Source: Spirosoma sp. SC4-14
GTDB lineage: Bacteria; Bacteroidota; Bacteroidia; Cytophagales; Spirosomataceae
Assembly (NCBI RefSeq): GCF_037201965.1
Contig: NZ_CP147518.1
Location: 1,363,001-1,427,000, forward strand
DNA: 64,000 nt
Direction: 5' to 3'
Part shown: positions 1-8,769 of the stretch, piece after piece
How the letters are laid out: each line of letters begins with the position of its first letter
Position numbering within the stretch: position 1 is the first letter of the stretch
The notes under the pieces: generated by a model
What the model saw: the letters and a program-made list of their open reading frames with translations, nothing else
Databases searched by the model: none
Told to the model about the DNA's origin: nothing
Translations under genes and position numbers: made by a program

Positions 1-1
1 T

Positions 2-1045
2 AAATTGCCCGAAGGCTGGGATGCAGATTTGCCGCAATTTAAGCCCGACGATGGACCACTGGCAACGCGACAGGCGTCGGGCAAAGCGCTAACGGCGCTG
101 AAGCAACACGTGCCGTATTTGTTTGGGGGCTCGGCCGATCTGGCATCGTCGAACGAAATGCCAACCAAAGGTGATGTGAGTTTTCAGCCGGGGCATTATG
201 GCAACTCGAACATCTGGTTTGGTGTACGTGAACACGCTATGGGGGCAGCCCTCAACGGTATGGCGCAGCACGGTGGCGTGCATCCTTACGGCGGCACCTT
301 CCTGAACTTTTCCGATTATATGCGGGGAGCAATCCGGCTAACGGCGCTGGCCGAATCGGCGGTGACGTTTGTGTTTACGCACGACAGTATTGGTCTGGGA
401 GAAGATGGCCCTACGCACCAGCCAATCGAGCAGTTTGTGTCCTTGCGAACTATTCCAAATAGTATTGTGATTCGACCGGCCGATGCCAACGAAACGGTTG
501 AAGCCTGGCGAGTGGCTATGATGCAGCACAAAACGCCCGTTGCTCTGATTCTGTCTCGGCAGAAGTTACCGGTAATCGACCAGAGTAAATATGGGTCGGC
601 TCGCGGATTGGAGAAAGGGGCTTATATTCTGAGTGACGCCGAAGGAACGCCCGAGCTGATCTTAATCGGTACTGGCTCGGAAGTATCGCTGGTGTTGGAC
701 GCACAGGAGGAGTTAAAGAAACAGGGTATTCAGGCTCGGGTAGTTAGTATGCCTTCGTGGGAACTGTTTGAAAAGCAGGATCGGGCTTATCAGCATGAAG
801 TGCTGCCACCAACCGTCCGTAAGCGACTGGCTGTAGAAGTGGGTTCGCCCATAGGCTGGCATAAATACGTGACCGACGAAGGAACGTCGCTGAGTATGAA
901 TCGTTTCGGCTTGTCTGGTCCGGGCGAAGAAGTGATGGCCTATTTCGGCTTTACGGTTGAAAATGTCGTCAAAAAGGCATTGAGTGTACTTAAAGGCGAA
1001 CCCGAAGGCATGGAAGAAAAAGAAGTGTTATCGCATGAGAAGTAG
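2..1045 (+). CDS. tkt: Transketolase, C-terminal part (5' end outside window)
   Basis: The reading frame is open at the left edge, so the N-terminal TPP/pyrophosphate domain (roughly the first half of a protein usually near 670 residues) lies outside the window. What remains is the pyrimidine-binding domain and the C-terminal domain. The signature HDSIGLGEDGPTHQP is present, and GVREHAMG carries the Glu expected to activate TPP. Transketolase moves two-carbon ketol units between sugar phosphates in the non-oxidative pentose phosphate pathway in the cytoplasm. Full-length transketolases also have the opening GWDADLP...GPLATRQASG, so this is probably a truncation by the window edge and not a separate C-terminal subunit gene. 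Three hairpins follow the stop codon. It converges with the susD gene. Confidence 0.96.
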   Translation, partial: KLPEGWDADLPQFKPDDGPLATRQASGKALTALKQHVPYLFGGSADLASSNEMPTKGDVSFQPGHYGNSNIWFGVREHAMGAALNGMAQHGGVHPYGGTFLNFSDYMRGAIRLTALAESAVTFVFTHDSIGLGEDGPTHQPIEQFVSLRTIPNSIVIRPADANETVEAWRVAMMQHKTPVALILSRQKLPVIDQSKYGSARGLEKGAYILSDAEGTPELILIGTGSEVSLVLDAQEELKKQGIQARVVSMPSWELFEKQDRAYQHEVLPPTVRKRLAVEVGSPIGWHKYVTDEGTSLSMNRFGLSGPGEEVMAYFGFTVENVVKKALSVLKGEPEGMEEKEVLSHEK

Positions 1046-1054
1046 TGTTAAGTT

Positions 1055-1087
1055 AGACCTAAAAGGTTTTAAAAACCTTTTAGGTCT
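1055..1087. repeat. Palindrome with CCTAAAAGG core
   Basis: Perfect inverted repeat with 16-bp arms and a single central base, ten bases after the transketolase stop. It shares the core ACCTAAAAGG/CCTTTTAGGT with the hairpin at 30729-30766, so it may be one copy of a dispersed element that doubles as a terminator. Confidence 0.85.
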
Positions 1088-1090
1088 GTT

Positions 1091-1129
1091 CTGATGCTCA
1101 TCCGCGATTGCATCGTGGACGAGCATCAG
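1091..1129. repeat. Second hairpin after transketolase
   Basis: Arms of 18 bases with one mismatch and one G-T pair close a three-base loop: CTGATGCTC at 1091-1099 pairs with GAGCATCAG at 1121-1129, and the inner arms are TCCGCGAT and ATCGTGGA. There is no T-run, so it is not a classic intrinsic terminator. Confidence 0.7.
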
Positions 1130-1159
1130 AAAGTGGCTAATAACAATTGCCCAATAACA

Positions 1160-1195
1160 AAAAAGAGGTTAGCCCGCCTGGACTAACCTCTTTTT
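1160..1195. terminator. Bidirectional intrinsic terminator
   Basis: AAAAAGAGGTTAG (1160-1172) and CTAACCTCTTTTT (1183-1195) form a 13-bp stem with a 10-base loop and T-runs on both strands. It lies between the convergent transketolase and susD genes and could serve both. Confidence 0.88.
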
Positions 1196-1215
1196 AATGA
1201 GAACAAAAGACAGAA

Positions 1216-2691
1216 TTAGTTGTCCGTCGCCAGTTTGTTCAGTGCCAGTTCCGATGCCGAAATTGGCCAGATATAGCCATTGTCCGATGGCGCTTTTGAC
1301 TGAGCTGTTCCTTTTGCAGGAATCGTTTGCAGCAGACGCATCAGATCGTTATTGCGCAGCCCTTCGCCCAGGAACTCAATACGACGTTCGGTCAGAATGG
1401 CGTTGATGAGGTCGGTAGAAGCGGCAAAGCTATCAGCCGTAAACGTTGTTGAGGCATCCGAACGATTTCGTACGGCATTCAGCAGCGCTACTGCCTGTGC
1501 ATCGACTGTGTTGGTGCTACGAACTTTTGCTTCGGCCAGGTTCAGAAGCACTTCGGCATACCGAATTACAGGAACATAATCTGTATAGGGGCTTGGTGCC
1601 TTGTACTTAACAAGCCAGTTTTTAACGGTTGTCGTACCCGACTGCTTAATGAACGAACGACGCTTATCGGTTGCTTTCCAATCCGGGTTAGCAATGATTC
1701 CATTCGGATTCAGCGAAAACTCGCCATTTCCTACACCACCATTAGCCGTAGTTGGCGAAAAGTAATACGCCAACTGGTTTTGCGTGCCCGGATAGTCTCC
1801 TGTGGTACTGGTCATTGGCATCGAGAAAATGGATTCCGATGTTGTATAGTTCGTGAAAACCGTTGTGATATCTGGCTGCAATGCATTGGCAACGTTCGAA
1901 GGCGACGAGAAGGGAGCCGTAGCACTCACGATCTTGTTAGCTTCCGTAATTACGTTGGCATAGTTCTGCATGCTCAGATACACGCGTGTTTTCAGGGCAA
2001 TTGCTGTGTTCTTGTGAGCGCGGGTAACGTTGTCAGAGGCTGCCGTATATTTTGAAGGTAAATCGGCTTCTGCTTCGTTCAGGTCTTTAATTACCTGGGC
2101 ATACACCTCGGCCACTGTGCTTCTGGCTAAGTCAGACTGCCCTGCTCCTTTAATACCGGTAAGGCGCAGAGGCAACCCTGGGTTGTTACCATTGCCATCG
2201 GCATATGGACGAGCATAGAACTGAAGCAGGCTATAATAGACTAGACCACGAATCAGTTTGGCTTCCGCGATGTACTGTTTTCCCAAATCGGCACCTACTA
2301 CCGTAGTGCCGCCTGCTGCCATACCATCTAAAAAGATATTGCACTTGTTAATGGCCAGATAGCCATAGTTCCACAAGTTAGAAACGGCAGTGGCGCTGTT
2401 GGTTGGGTTTTCGGCCCACACGTCAGAACCCGTAACCAGGTTATTCGTCTCGTTGATAAAATCTTCGCCACGAATATCGCCATAGATTACATAGCGGCCG
2501 CCATACACGTTACCATCTTTCAGCGCTCCATATAAAGAGAGAAGCTGTGTATTAACGCGTGATACGGTGCTAAAGGCAGATACGTCTGCTACCAATGTTT
2601 GTGGAATTGGGGTAAGCAAATCCCGATTACAGGCACTAAAACCCCAGCTAATCAGGCATAAGGCTGCCGAATATATTATTTTCTTTTTCAT
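1216..2691 (-). CDS. SusD/RagB family outer-membrane lipoprotein
   Basis: About 491 residues, the usual SusD length. A lipoprotein signal peptide is visible (MKKKIIYSAALCL... ending in a Cys after FSA), followed by the SusD-like N-terminal region and the RagB/SusD domain; the C-terminal part contains ILTERRIEFLGEG, typical of the family. SusD proteins sit on the cell surface as a lid that captures a glycan or other nutrient for the TonB-dependent SusC channel. An upstream ATG at 2712 would overlap the susC stop by one base (TAATG). I prefer the ATG at 2691 because it gives a normal-length signal peptide, though both are possible. No glycosidase or peptidase lies beside the pair, so the substrate cannot be predicted. 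Confidence 0.93.
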   Translation of the reverse strand: MKKKIIYSAALCLISWGFSACNRDLLTPIPQTLVADVSAFSTVSRVNTQLLSLYGALKDGNVYGGRYVIYGDIRGEDFINETNNLVTGSDVWAENPTNSATAVSNLWNYGYLAINKCNIFLDGMAAGGTTVVGADLGKQYIAEAKLIRGLVYYSLLQFYARPYADGNGNNPGLPLRLTGIKGAGQSDLARSTVAEVYAQVIKDLNEAEADLPSKYTAASDNVTRAHKNTAIALKTRVYLSMQNYANVITEANKIVSATAPFSSPSNVANALQPDITTVFTNYTTSESIFSMPMTSTTGDYPGTQNQLAYYFSPTTANGGVGNGEFSLNPNGIIANPDWKATDKRRSFIKQSGTTTVKNWLVKYKAPSPYTDYVPVIRYAEVLLNLAEAKVRSTNTVDAQAVALLNAVRNRSDASTTFTADSFAASTDLINAILTERRIEFLGEGLRNNDLMRLLQTIPAKGTAQSKAPSDNGYIWPISASELALNKLATDN

Positions 2692-2711
2692 AAAATCTTT
2701 GATGAAACGCA

Positions 2712-5700
2712 TTAGAAACCTGCCCGTAAACCAATCGTTATTGTGCGTGCGTTACCGATTGTGTTTCTGTCGACACCTTGCGAAGATGTACTGCTATTGC
2801 TGTTGGCACCGTTCGACGATACTTCTGGATCTGGACCTGGATACTTGGTGATTAAGCCCAGGTTCTGACCGCTTACATAAACCCGCAGATTGCTGATTTT
2901 AGCTCTCGATGTGAGCGATGCCGGTAGCGTATAGCCCAGCGTCAACGTTCTAAGCCGCAGGAAGTCACCTTTAAATACGTTGGCATCCAGCGGAATAGCA
3001 GAGCCATTCGATACGTTATCGCCATAAACAGGCTTAGCATACTTCTTGCCCGTATCGCCTTCTTTCTGCCAGGCATCGGTCAACACGTCTTTGGCGTTAT
3101 TCCACCAGCGTTGATCGTGCAAACCAGCGTTGGAGCCGTAGTATACGTAGAAACCGAGCTGATAGGTAAGCAGAGCGCTCAGGTCAAAGTTTTTGTATTT
3201 GAAGGTGTTATCCCAGCCACCATACTGTTTTGGCAACACGTTTGCATACATCACCCCATCGGCAGCCTGTGTAATAGCCGATCCACCTGTTGGACTAACA
3301 TATTTTGTTTTGCCATCGGGTGTAGTTGAATACTGATACTGGCCCGTTGGAGCGTAGTATTGATAGTACACGTTCTGTCCCTGCGAATTCACAAAAATAC
3401 GCTTGCCCGTTCCCGGATCGACACCATTCGTACGAACTACCCACAACTGACCCAGCGAATAACCGGCCTGAGTCTGGTTTACTGTTTCGAGCGCACCACT
3501 ACCACCAATTCCGGTTTGAATTACATTTAAGCCAGGAGCCAGCGAAGTCACTTCGTTTTTGTTGAAGGTAATGTTGAAGCTCGAATTCCACTGGAAAGCT
3601 TTTGAATTAACCACCCGTGCGTTCAGCGACAGCTCTATACCTTTATTATACATCGTACCAACGTTCTGAGGGGGGTTGGTTGGCAGACCAGTCGATGGAG
3701 CCTGGGCTACATACAGAATCAGGTTGTTGATGTCGTTTTTGTACCAGGCAAATTCACCCGTAATCCGATCATTGAACAAACCGAAGTTAAAGCCAACATC
3801 GGTCTTCGTACTGGTTTCCCATTTCAGATTGGGGTTGCCCACGTTCGAGAAATACAACGTAGAAGAACCACCATATAAGCCCGAAGCGTAGGTAGAGTAA
3901 GGCGTATAGTCGCCGATACCGCCAATGTTACCGACCTTACCGTAGCTACCGCGTATTTTAAAGTTGCTGAACACACGGTCGAGGCCAGCCGCTTTCCAGA
4001 AACCCTCCTGCGTGATTTCCCAACCAGCCGATGCGCCCCAGAATACGCCTTTTTTCTCGCCCAAAGCCGAGTATTCGTCCTGACGAACATTACCGCTCAG
4101 GAAGTACTTTTCTTTATAGTTATAATTTAACCGACCAAAAGCAGATAACAGGTAGTTCTCGCCATAAGTCATACCCGCTGGGTTGTTATTCACCCAGCCT
4201 GCCTGAATCTGGTTATAGGCATCATCCGACAAGGTCTGACGGTTGATACCAAAGGCATTGGACGTACGGCGTTGTTGTTCCTGACCAACCAGCAGGCTAA
4301 CATTATGGCTACCCGCAAACGTCTTGTCGAATTGCGCCGTGTTGGTCCAAACCCATGTTTTGTAGGTTCCCGCACTGGCAGTTCCATAGCCACCATAGCT
4401 GTAACCATCACCACTGATCGGTGTCCAGAAAAGATCGTTATTGATCAGCAGATAGTCGATACCGTAGGTACTTCTCAGCGTAATCCAGTCTAATGGCTTA
4501 AACTGGGCATAAATGTTCGACTGAATGTGATTACTTTCTGAGTTAGAGCGGTTATTGTCGAGCAGAACTACTGGGTTATAATACGATAGTGAACTTATAC
4601 CGCTGATGTTAGAAGAGCCAATAGCCGAACCATTTATGTTATACGAACCATCATTTTTGTAAGGAGAAATGATGGGAGGCAATACAATAGCCAAACGACC
4701 TAAACCACCCGTGTTGAAGGCTTCGCCATAGAGCGACCCCGACGAGGTAGCGGCCAGGTTCTTCTCGTTAGAGTAAGCAATCTTGCCACCAACGGTAAAC
4801 ATCTTGCCCAGCTTGCTGTCCATATTGAACAGCGTATTGATGCGCTGGAAATCGTTTTTCTTCAGAATCCCCTGCTGATTCGTATAGCCAACCGAGAAAT
4901 AGTAATTGGTTTTATCCGAACCACCCGAAATGTTTACATTGTGGTTCTGGGAAACGCCCTGCCGATAAACCTGATCATACCATTTGGTATCGACTGGGTT
5001 GCCATTGGCATCGTTTACCTGATTGTACTTAATGGCACTTGCCGACGGGTTGTTGGCAACCGCCTGCGTTTTGAAGTTAATGTACTCCTGCGCATTTAGC
5101 AGCGATGGTAGCCGATAGGCATTGGAAAAGCCAACCCAGCCATCATAATTAACTTTAACAGTCCCTGATTTACCCCGTTTGGTCGTAATGAATACAACAC
5201 CGTTGGCAGCACGGCTACCGTAGATCGCAGTGGCAGCGGCATCTTTGGCTACGTCGATGCTTTCAATATCATTTGGATTGATACTGGCCAGTGGGTTAGC
5301 AGGTGCGTTTGTCGACGAATAGTCGCCCGTGAAGGATGGAACACCATCAACTACAATAAGCGGCTGTGAGCTAAGCGAAATAGAGTTTGTACCACGAATA
5401 CGGAAAACGGGAGGATTGTTCAGTACACCGTTCGGAACCGTAATCTGAACACCGGCCGTACGACCAGCCAGACCCGATTCAAAGCTCTGGATTGGCATCT
5501 GAGCAATGGTAGCCCCTTTTACGGAACCAATACTACCGGTAGCATCACGCTTGGTTTGTGTACCATAACCAATTACAACAACTTCGTTTAGTTGCTGCGA
5601 ATCGCCAGACAGCGACACATTGATCGCGCTGCGGTTGTTGACGGGCACCTCCTGAGTCGTATAGCCGATGAAGCTGAAAACTAACTGGGCACTGGCTGGT

Positions 5701-5894
5701 GCCGTTAGCCGATAATTACCCTGTGCATCGGTGTTTGTACCACGGTTTGCACCTTTAACTTGTACAGTCACTCCTGGTAGGGGCGACCCGTCGTCTGATG
5801 AAGTAACGCGGCCACTTACGGTTACATCCTGCGCCAATGCTGGCAAGCAGAAAAGTAGACCAAGAAGCCAACTTCCGAATAGAATTTTTCTCAT
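2712..5894 (-). CDS. SusC/RagA family TonB-linked outer-membrane channel
   Basis: About 1060 residues from ATG 5894, which begins a clean signal peptide (MRKILFGSWLLG... cut after ALAQ); an in-frame ATG further upstream would bury that signal. Domains in order: carboxypeptidase-D regulatory-like domain (about 24-105, with a PGVTVQVKG turn), TonB-box/linker region (EVVVIGYGTQ), plug domain with the SusC signature DAAATAIYGSRAANGVV, then the 22-strand barrel to the terminal aromatic Phe. It imports a bound nutrient across the outer membrane using TonB-ExbBD energy, together with the SusD lipoprotein encoded directly downstream. A TAnnTTTG promoter lies about 50 bases upstream. Substrate unknown. 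Confidence 0.95.
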   Translation of the reverse strand: MRKILFGSWLLGLLFCLPALAQDVTVSGRVTSSDDGSPLPGVTVQVKGANRGTNTDAQGNYRLTAPASAQLVFSFIGYTTQEVPVNNRSAINVSLSGDSQQLNEVVVIGYGTQTKRDATGSIGSVKGATIAQMPIQSFESGLAGRTAGVQITVPNGVLNNPPVFRIRGTNSISLSSQPLIVVDGVPSFTGDYSSTNAPANPLASINPNDIESIDVAKDAAATAIYGSRAANGVVFITTKRGKSGTVKVNYDGWVGFSNAYRLPSLLNAQEYINFKTQAVANNPSASAIKYNQVNDANGNPVDTKWYDQVYRQGVSQNHNVNISGGSDKTNYYFSVGYTNQQGILKKNDFQRINTLFNMDSKLGKMFTVGGKIAYSNEKNLAATSSGSLYGEAFNTGGLGRLAIVLPPIISPYKNDGSYNINGSAIGSSNISGISSLSYYNPVVLLDNNRSNSESNHIQSNIYAQFKPLDWITLRSTYGIDYLLINNDLFWTPISGDGYSYGGYGTASAGTYKTWVWTNTAQFDKTFAGSHNVSLLVGQEQQRRTSNAFGINRQTLSDDAYNQIQAGWVNNNPAGMTYGENYLLSAFGRLNYNYKEKYFLSGNVRQDEYSALGEKKGVFWGASAGWEITQEGFWKAAGLDRVFSNFKIRGSYGKVGNIGGIGDYTPYSTYASGLYGGSSTLYFSNVGNPNLKWETSTKTDVGFNFGLFNDRITGEFAWYKNDINNLILYVAQAPSTGLPTNPPQNVGTMYNKGIELSLNARVVNSKAFQWNSSFNITFNKNEVTSLAPGLNVIQTGIGGSGALETVNQTQAGYSLGQLWVVRTNGVDPGTGKRIFVNSQGQNVYYQYYAPTGQYQYSTTPDGKTKYVSPTGGSAITQAADGVMYANVLPKQYGGWDNTFKYKNFDLSALLTYQLGFYVYYGSNAGLHDQRWWNNAKDVLTDAWQKEGDTGKKYAKPVYGDNVSNGSAIPLDANVFKGDFLRLRTLTLGYTLPASLTSRAKISNLRVYVSGQNLGLITKYPGPDPEVSSNGANSNSSTSSQGVDRNTIGNARTITIGLRAGF

Positions 5895-5944
5895 GAAAAC
5901 AGTAGTTGTTAGGTACTTTTTAATATCCCAAGAAAACGGGAGAA

Positions 5945-5977
5945 CAAAAGTAATATATAGATCCCGTATAATTGAAA
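5945..5977 (-). promoter_or_regulatory. Promoter of susC-susD, Bacteroidota type
   Basis: On the minus strand TACTTTTG (5945-5952) matches the Bacteroidota -7 box TAnnTTTG exactly. TTTC (5974-5977) lies 21 bases further upstream, in place of the -33 TTTG. The susC ATG follows after a leader of about 45 bases. Just upstream, ATTGCAAA/TTTGCAAT at 5981-6002 forms an 8-bp inverted repeat that could be an operator. Confidence 0.6.
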
Positions 5978-6548
5978 GGGATTGCAAATATTTTTTTGCA
6001 ATATTCTTAGAATGGCTAATAATGATAAACAGTATCTTCTTTTACATGTATATTTATTTGGTAGACTGTGTTCATGCTGCTAAAATATTATTCTGACTTG
6101 TTAGATTGATATTGTATAAGTACAAATACTATGTTTTTTGGTTTAACTATGGCTGATTTTACTGTATCTAGTGGAAAGTAAGCTCCTGTTTTAGGAATAA
6201 TACTTAGCATCGGAAGTAGATAGCGAGCAAAAGGAGTAGTTTGAGGAGAAAGGCATATTTGCGGCTTATGGGCTTTAATTTCTCCAAAAGACAAAAACAG
6301 TAAAATAGGATTAAGCTTATATATGCTTCGTAAATAGTGGAACCATATTATACTTTTGTATTTTGTATTTTATAGGTATATTTAGTTGAAAAATCGGATT
6401 AGTGTAGTATATTATATGTATTTTAGTTGATTTTTCAATATAAAGATATTGTGGTATTGCCACGGCTCGGGCAAGGCTGGTTCAGGAGATATGTAGCTGA
6501 TAGCGCAATTGTTAGAACTTATTGGTATCGGGTTGTTAAATCGCTGGT
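5978..6548. other. AT-rich gene-poor stretch
   Basis: No recognisable protein gene. Base composition is much richer in A and T than the flanking genes. A minus-strand open frame at 6088-6294 encodes 68 residues without any family resemblance and is probably not real. The stretch holds the susC upstream region, a plus-strand promoter-like motif at 6327-6358, and an inverted repeat TTGAAAAATC/GATTTTTCAA at 6386-6438. Confidence 0.6.
6327..6358 (+). promoter_or_regulatory. Orphan promoter-like motif, possible small RNA
   Basis: TACTTTTG at 6351-6358 matches the -7 box, and TTCG at 6327-6330, spaced by 20 bases, differs from the -33 TTTG by one base. No coding gene follows on this strand. A transcript from here would run through the inverted repeat at 6386-6438 and then antisense to the aminotransferase 3' end. 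Confidence 0.35.
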
Positions 6549-7739
6549 TTACAGTTTGCTTAGCCGGTCGGCAGCCTCTATCAAGGTAGCGTCATCTTTG
6601 GCAAAGCAGAAACGCAGCACTCGGTAATCGTTTTTCCGATGATAGAAAACCGAAACTGGAATGGCTGCTACACCAATTTCTTTTGTCAGACGAAGGGCTA
6701 GTTCATAGTCAGGTTCGTGGCTAATATCGGCGTAGGAAACGGTCTGGAAAAAACTGCCTTCTGTTGTCCGAAACCGAAATCTGGATTGCCGTAAACCATC
6801 GAGAAACAGGTCGCGTTTGTGTTGGTAAAAAGCAGGAAGTTGTAAGTAATGATCCGGATTTTTTAAGTAATCGGCCAGGGCGTATTGGATAGGAGTGACC
6901 GTACTGAAGGTTAAGTATTGATGGATTTTGCGAAATTCGGTAGTTAACGGTCGCGGGGCAAAGCAATAGCCGACTTTCCAGCCTGTTATATGAAATGTTT
7001 TGCCAAAAGAGCCAATCACAAACGTACGTTCCTGTAGAACCGGATGCGTCATGAGCGAATGGTGCTTCCGGCAATCGAACAAAATGTGTTCATAGACTTC
7101 ATCGCTTACAACCCAGATAGCACGATCCTGAATCAGGTTGGCTAGTTGGTCAAGATCAGTTGTTGTCCAGACGCGGCCGGTTGGGTTATGGGGAGTATTG
7201 ACCAGAATCAGGCGGGTTTTATCGGTTATTTTTTCGGCAACTAGCTGCCAGTCGATGGTATAATCTGCGGTATGCGTTTCCGGGGCTGACTCGTTTGCTG
7301 GAGCCAGGGTTATATATACAGGAGTGCCACCATTGAGTTCGATGGCTGGCACGTAGCTATCGTAGGCAGGTTCAAACACAATTACCTCATCGCCGGGGCG
7401 AACCACTGCCGTAATGGCTGCAAAAATCGCTTCGGTAGCGCCCGAAGTGATCGTAACCTCCGTTTCAGGATCGTAGGAAACGTTATACTGATTAACCGCT
7501 TTCTGGGCCAGGGCTTCCCGTAGTGCAGGCACACCGGTCATTGGAGCATACTGATTGAACCCTTTTTGCAGGTACTGCTCAACCAGCGATACAAGTTCTG
7601 GCGAACAATCGAAACCCGGAAATCCCTGCGATAGGTTGATGGCACCGGTTTCGGTGGCTAGTTTCGACATAACCGTAAAAATGGTTGTGCCAACGTGAGG
7701 AAGTTTAGATGAGCGTGTTTTAAGGGGGTCTTTATTCAT
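6549..7739 (-). CDS. PLP-dependent aminotransferase (methionine aminotransferase-like)
   Basis: 396 residues, fold type I class I/II aminotransferase. Visible residues: NTPHNPTG around 181-188 (Asn185), SDEVYEHI with Asp213 and Tyr216 contacting PLP, and Lys247 in SFGKTFHITGW, which forms the Schiff base. The opening LSQGFPGFDCSPELV and the SFGKTFHITGWKVGY block resemble YbdL-type methionine/aromatic aminotransferases and kynurenine aminotransferases, which transfer the amino group of Met, Phe or Tyr to a 2-oxo acid in the cytoplasm. It is transcribed alone; neighbours give no pathway clue. Preferred amino donor is uncertain. Confidence 0.88.
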   Translation of the reverse strand: MNKDPLKTRSSKLPHVGTTIFTVMSKLATETGAINLSQGFPGFDCSPELVSLVEQYLQKGFNQYAPMTGVPALREALAQKAVNQYNVSYDPETEVTITSGATEAIFAAITAVVRPGDEVIVFEPAYDSYVPAIELNGGTPVYITLAPANESAPETHTADYTIDWQLVAEKITDKTRLILVNTPHNPTGRVWTTTDLDQLANLIQDRAIWVVSDEVYEHILFDCRKHHSLMTHPVLQERTFVIGSFGKTFHITGWKVGYCFAPRPLTTEFRKIHQYLTFSTVTPIQYALADYLKNPDHYLQLPAFYQHKRDLFLDGLRQSRFRFRTTEGSFFQTVSYADISHEPDYELALRLTKEIGVAAIPVSVFYHRKNDYRVLRFCFAKDDATLIEAADRLSKL

Positions 7740-8082
7740 TTACTGCTGCCAGGAGAGGGGTAAAAATAGGATGCAATGTTACAGAATTTAGTGATTCGCT
7801 TCGGTAGGCGCCGGGGAGCATCACTAAAATGGTGCGTCGACGGTAGCTTGCAGGATAACTATTGTTTGGCAGAGTAAATAGGGTGCACGGAGTGGTTTCT
7901 ACTAAGGTTGATAAAATTGGCTGGTTATATAGACGAAGATTCTTTGAAATTCGCGTTGATTCGGGCCAGGTTTGGAACTTGATTCGGCCATTAAGTCATT
8001 GTTTAAGAGCAAATGGGCAGCGGTAGAAATGCCCGTCAGCAAGTTCTGGAACGTTCTGGAATCATACTCAATACTGGATGTT
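7740..8082. other. Divergent intergenic region with a tandem repeat
   Basis: Lies between the aminotransferase and the response-regulator gene, which diverge. The one clear feature is the direct repeat TTCTGGA at 8044-8050 and 8054-8060 within GTTCTGGAAC-GTTCTGGAAT, about 25 bases before the regulator ATG. An open frame from 7972 runs into the regulator but only adds residues foreign to the receiver domain. Confidence 0.5.
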
Positions 8083-8766
8083 ATGCGAATTTTGATTGTT
8101 GAAGATGAATGGGAAGTTGCTACACTCATCAAAACGGGGTTAGAAGAATATGACTTCGTGGCCGTCATTGCTGGCGATGCCAAAGAAGCTCAGCAAAAAC
8201 TGGCCGAGTCAGAATTCGATATTGTCATTCTCGATGTCAATCTGCCCGTCATTAGTGGCTTCGATCTGTGTCGGATGATTCGCAATCGATTCGAAAACTT
8301 GCCCATACTGATGCTGACGGCCTTTGGCAGTACCGACAGTAAACTCGACGGATTCGATGCCGGTGCCGACGATTATCTGGTTAAGCCGTTCGAGTTTCGG
8401 GAGTTGGTTGCTCGTCTGCGGGCACTTACCCGGCGGAATTCAGCGCATCCGGCCGAACCAGCAATTCTCCGAATTGCCGATCTGGAACTCAACCAACAGA
8501 GCAAAACCGTAAAACGGGGTAATCAGAAGCTTTCGCTGACAGCCCGCGAACTGGCGTTGCTGGAGTTTTTTCTGAAAAACCAGAACAAGGCGCTGAGTCG
8601 TAATGAGATCATCGAGCAGGTGTGGGATCTGAATTTCGATACGGGCACCAATGTCGTGGATGTATACGTGAACTACCTGCGAAAAAAAATAGATAAGGAT
8701 TTTCCGGTCAAGCTCATCCACACTCTCAGCGGCATTGGCTATATCATGCAGGCTACCGACGACTAA
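8083..8766 (+). CDS. Response regulator, OmpR/PhoB family
   Basis: 227 residues from ATG 8083, where the receiver domain begins directly (MRILIVEDEWE). Acidic pocket Glu8/Asp9, phosphoacceptor Asp51, Thr79 and Lys101 are all in place. The C-terminal half (about 130-224) is a winged-helix trans_reg_C domain. It is a DNA-binding transcription factor activated by phosphorylation, paired with the histidine kinase that starts three bases after its stop codon. OmpR-type regulators bind as dimers to direct repeats about 11 bp apart; such an array lies just after the kinase gene, before a sulP transporter, making that gene a plausible target. A 10-bp direct repeat before its own start could be for autoregulation. 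Confidence 0.95.
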   Translation: MRILIVEDEWEVATLIKTGLEEYDFVAVIAGDAKEAQQKLAESEFDIVILDVNLPVISGFDLCRMIRNRFENLPILMLTAFGSTDSKLDGFDAGADDYLVKPFEFRELVARLRALTRRNSAHPAEPAILRIADLELNQQSKTVKRGNQKLSLTARELALLEFFLKNQNKALSRNEIIEQVWDLNFDTGTNVVDVYVNYLRKKIDKDFPVKLIHTLSGIGYIMQATDD

Positions 8767-8769
8767 CTT

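Noticed and set aside
6088-6294. 68-residue open frame on the minus strand in the AT-rich stretch
   Set aside because: No family resemblance, odd composition and no promoter or start signal; most likely chance.
7972-8082. Upstream extension of the response regulator
   Set aside because: Adds 37 residues not seen in OmpR-type receivers; the ATG at 8083 starts the receiver domain exactly.
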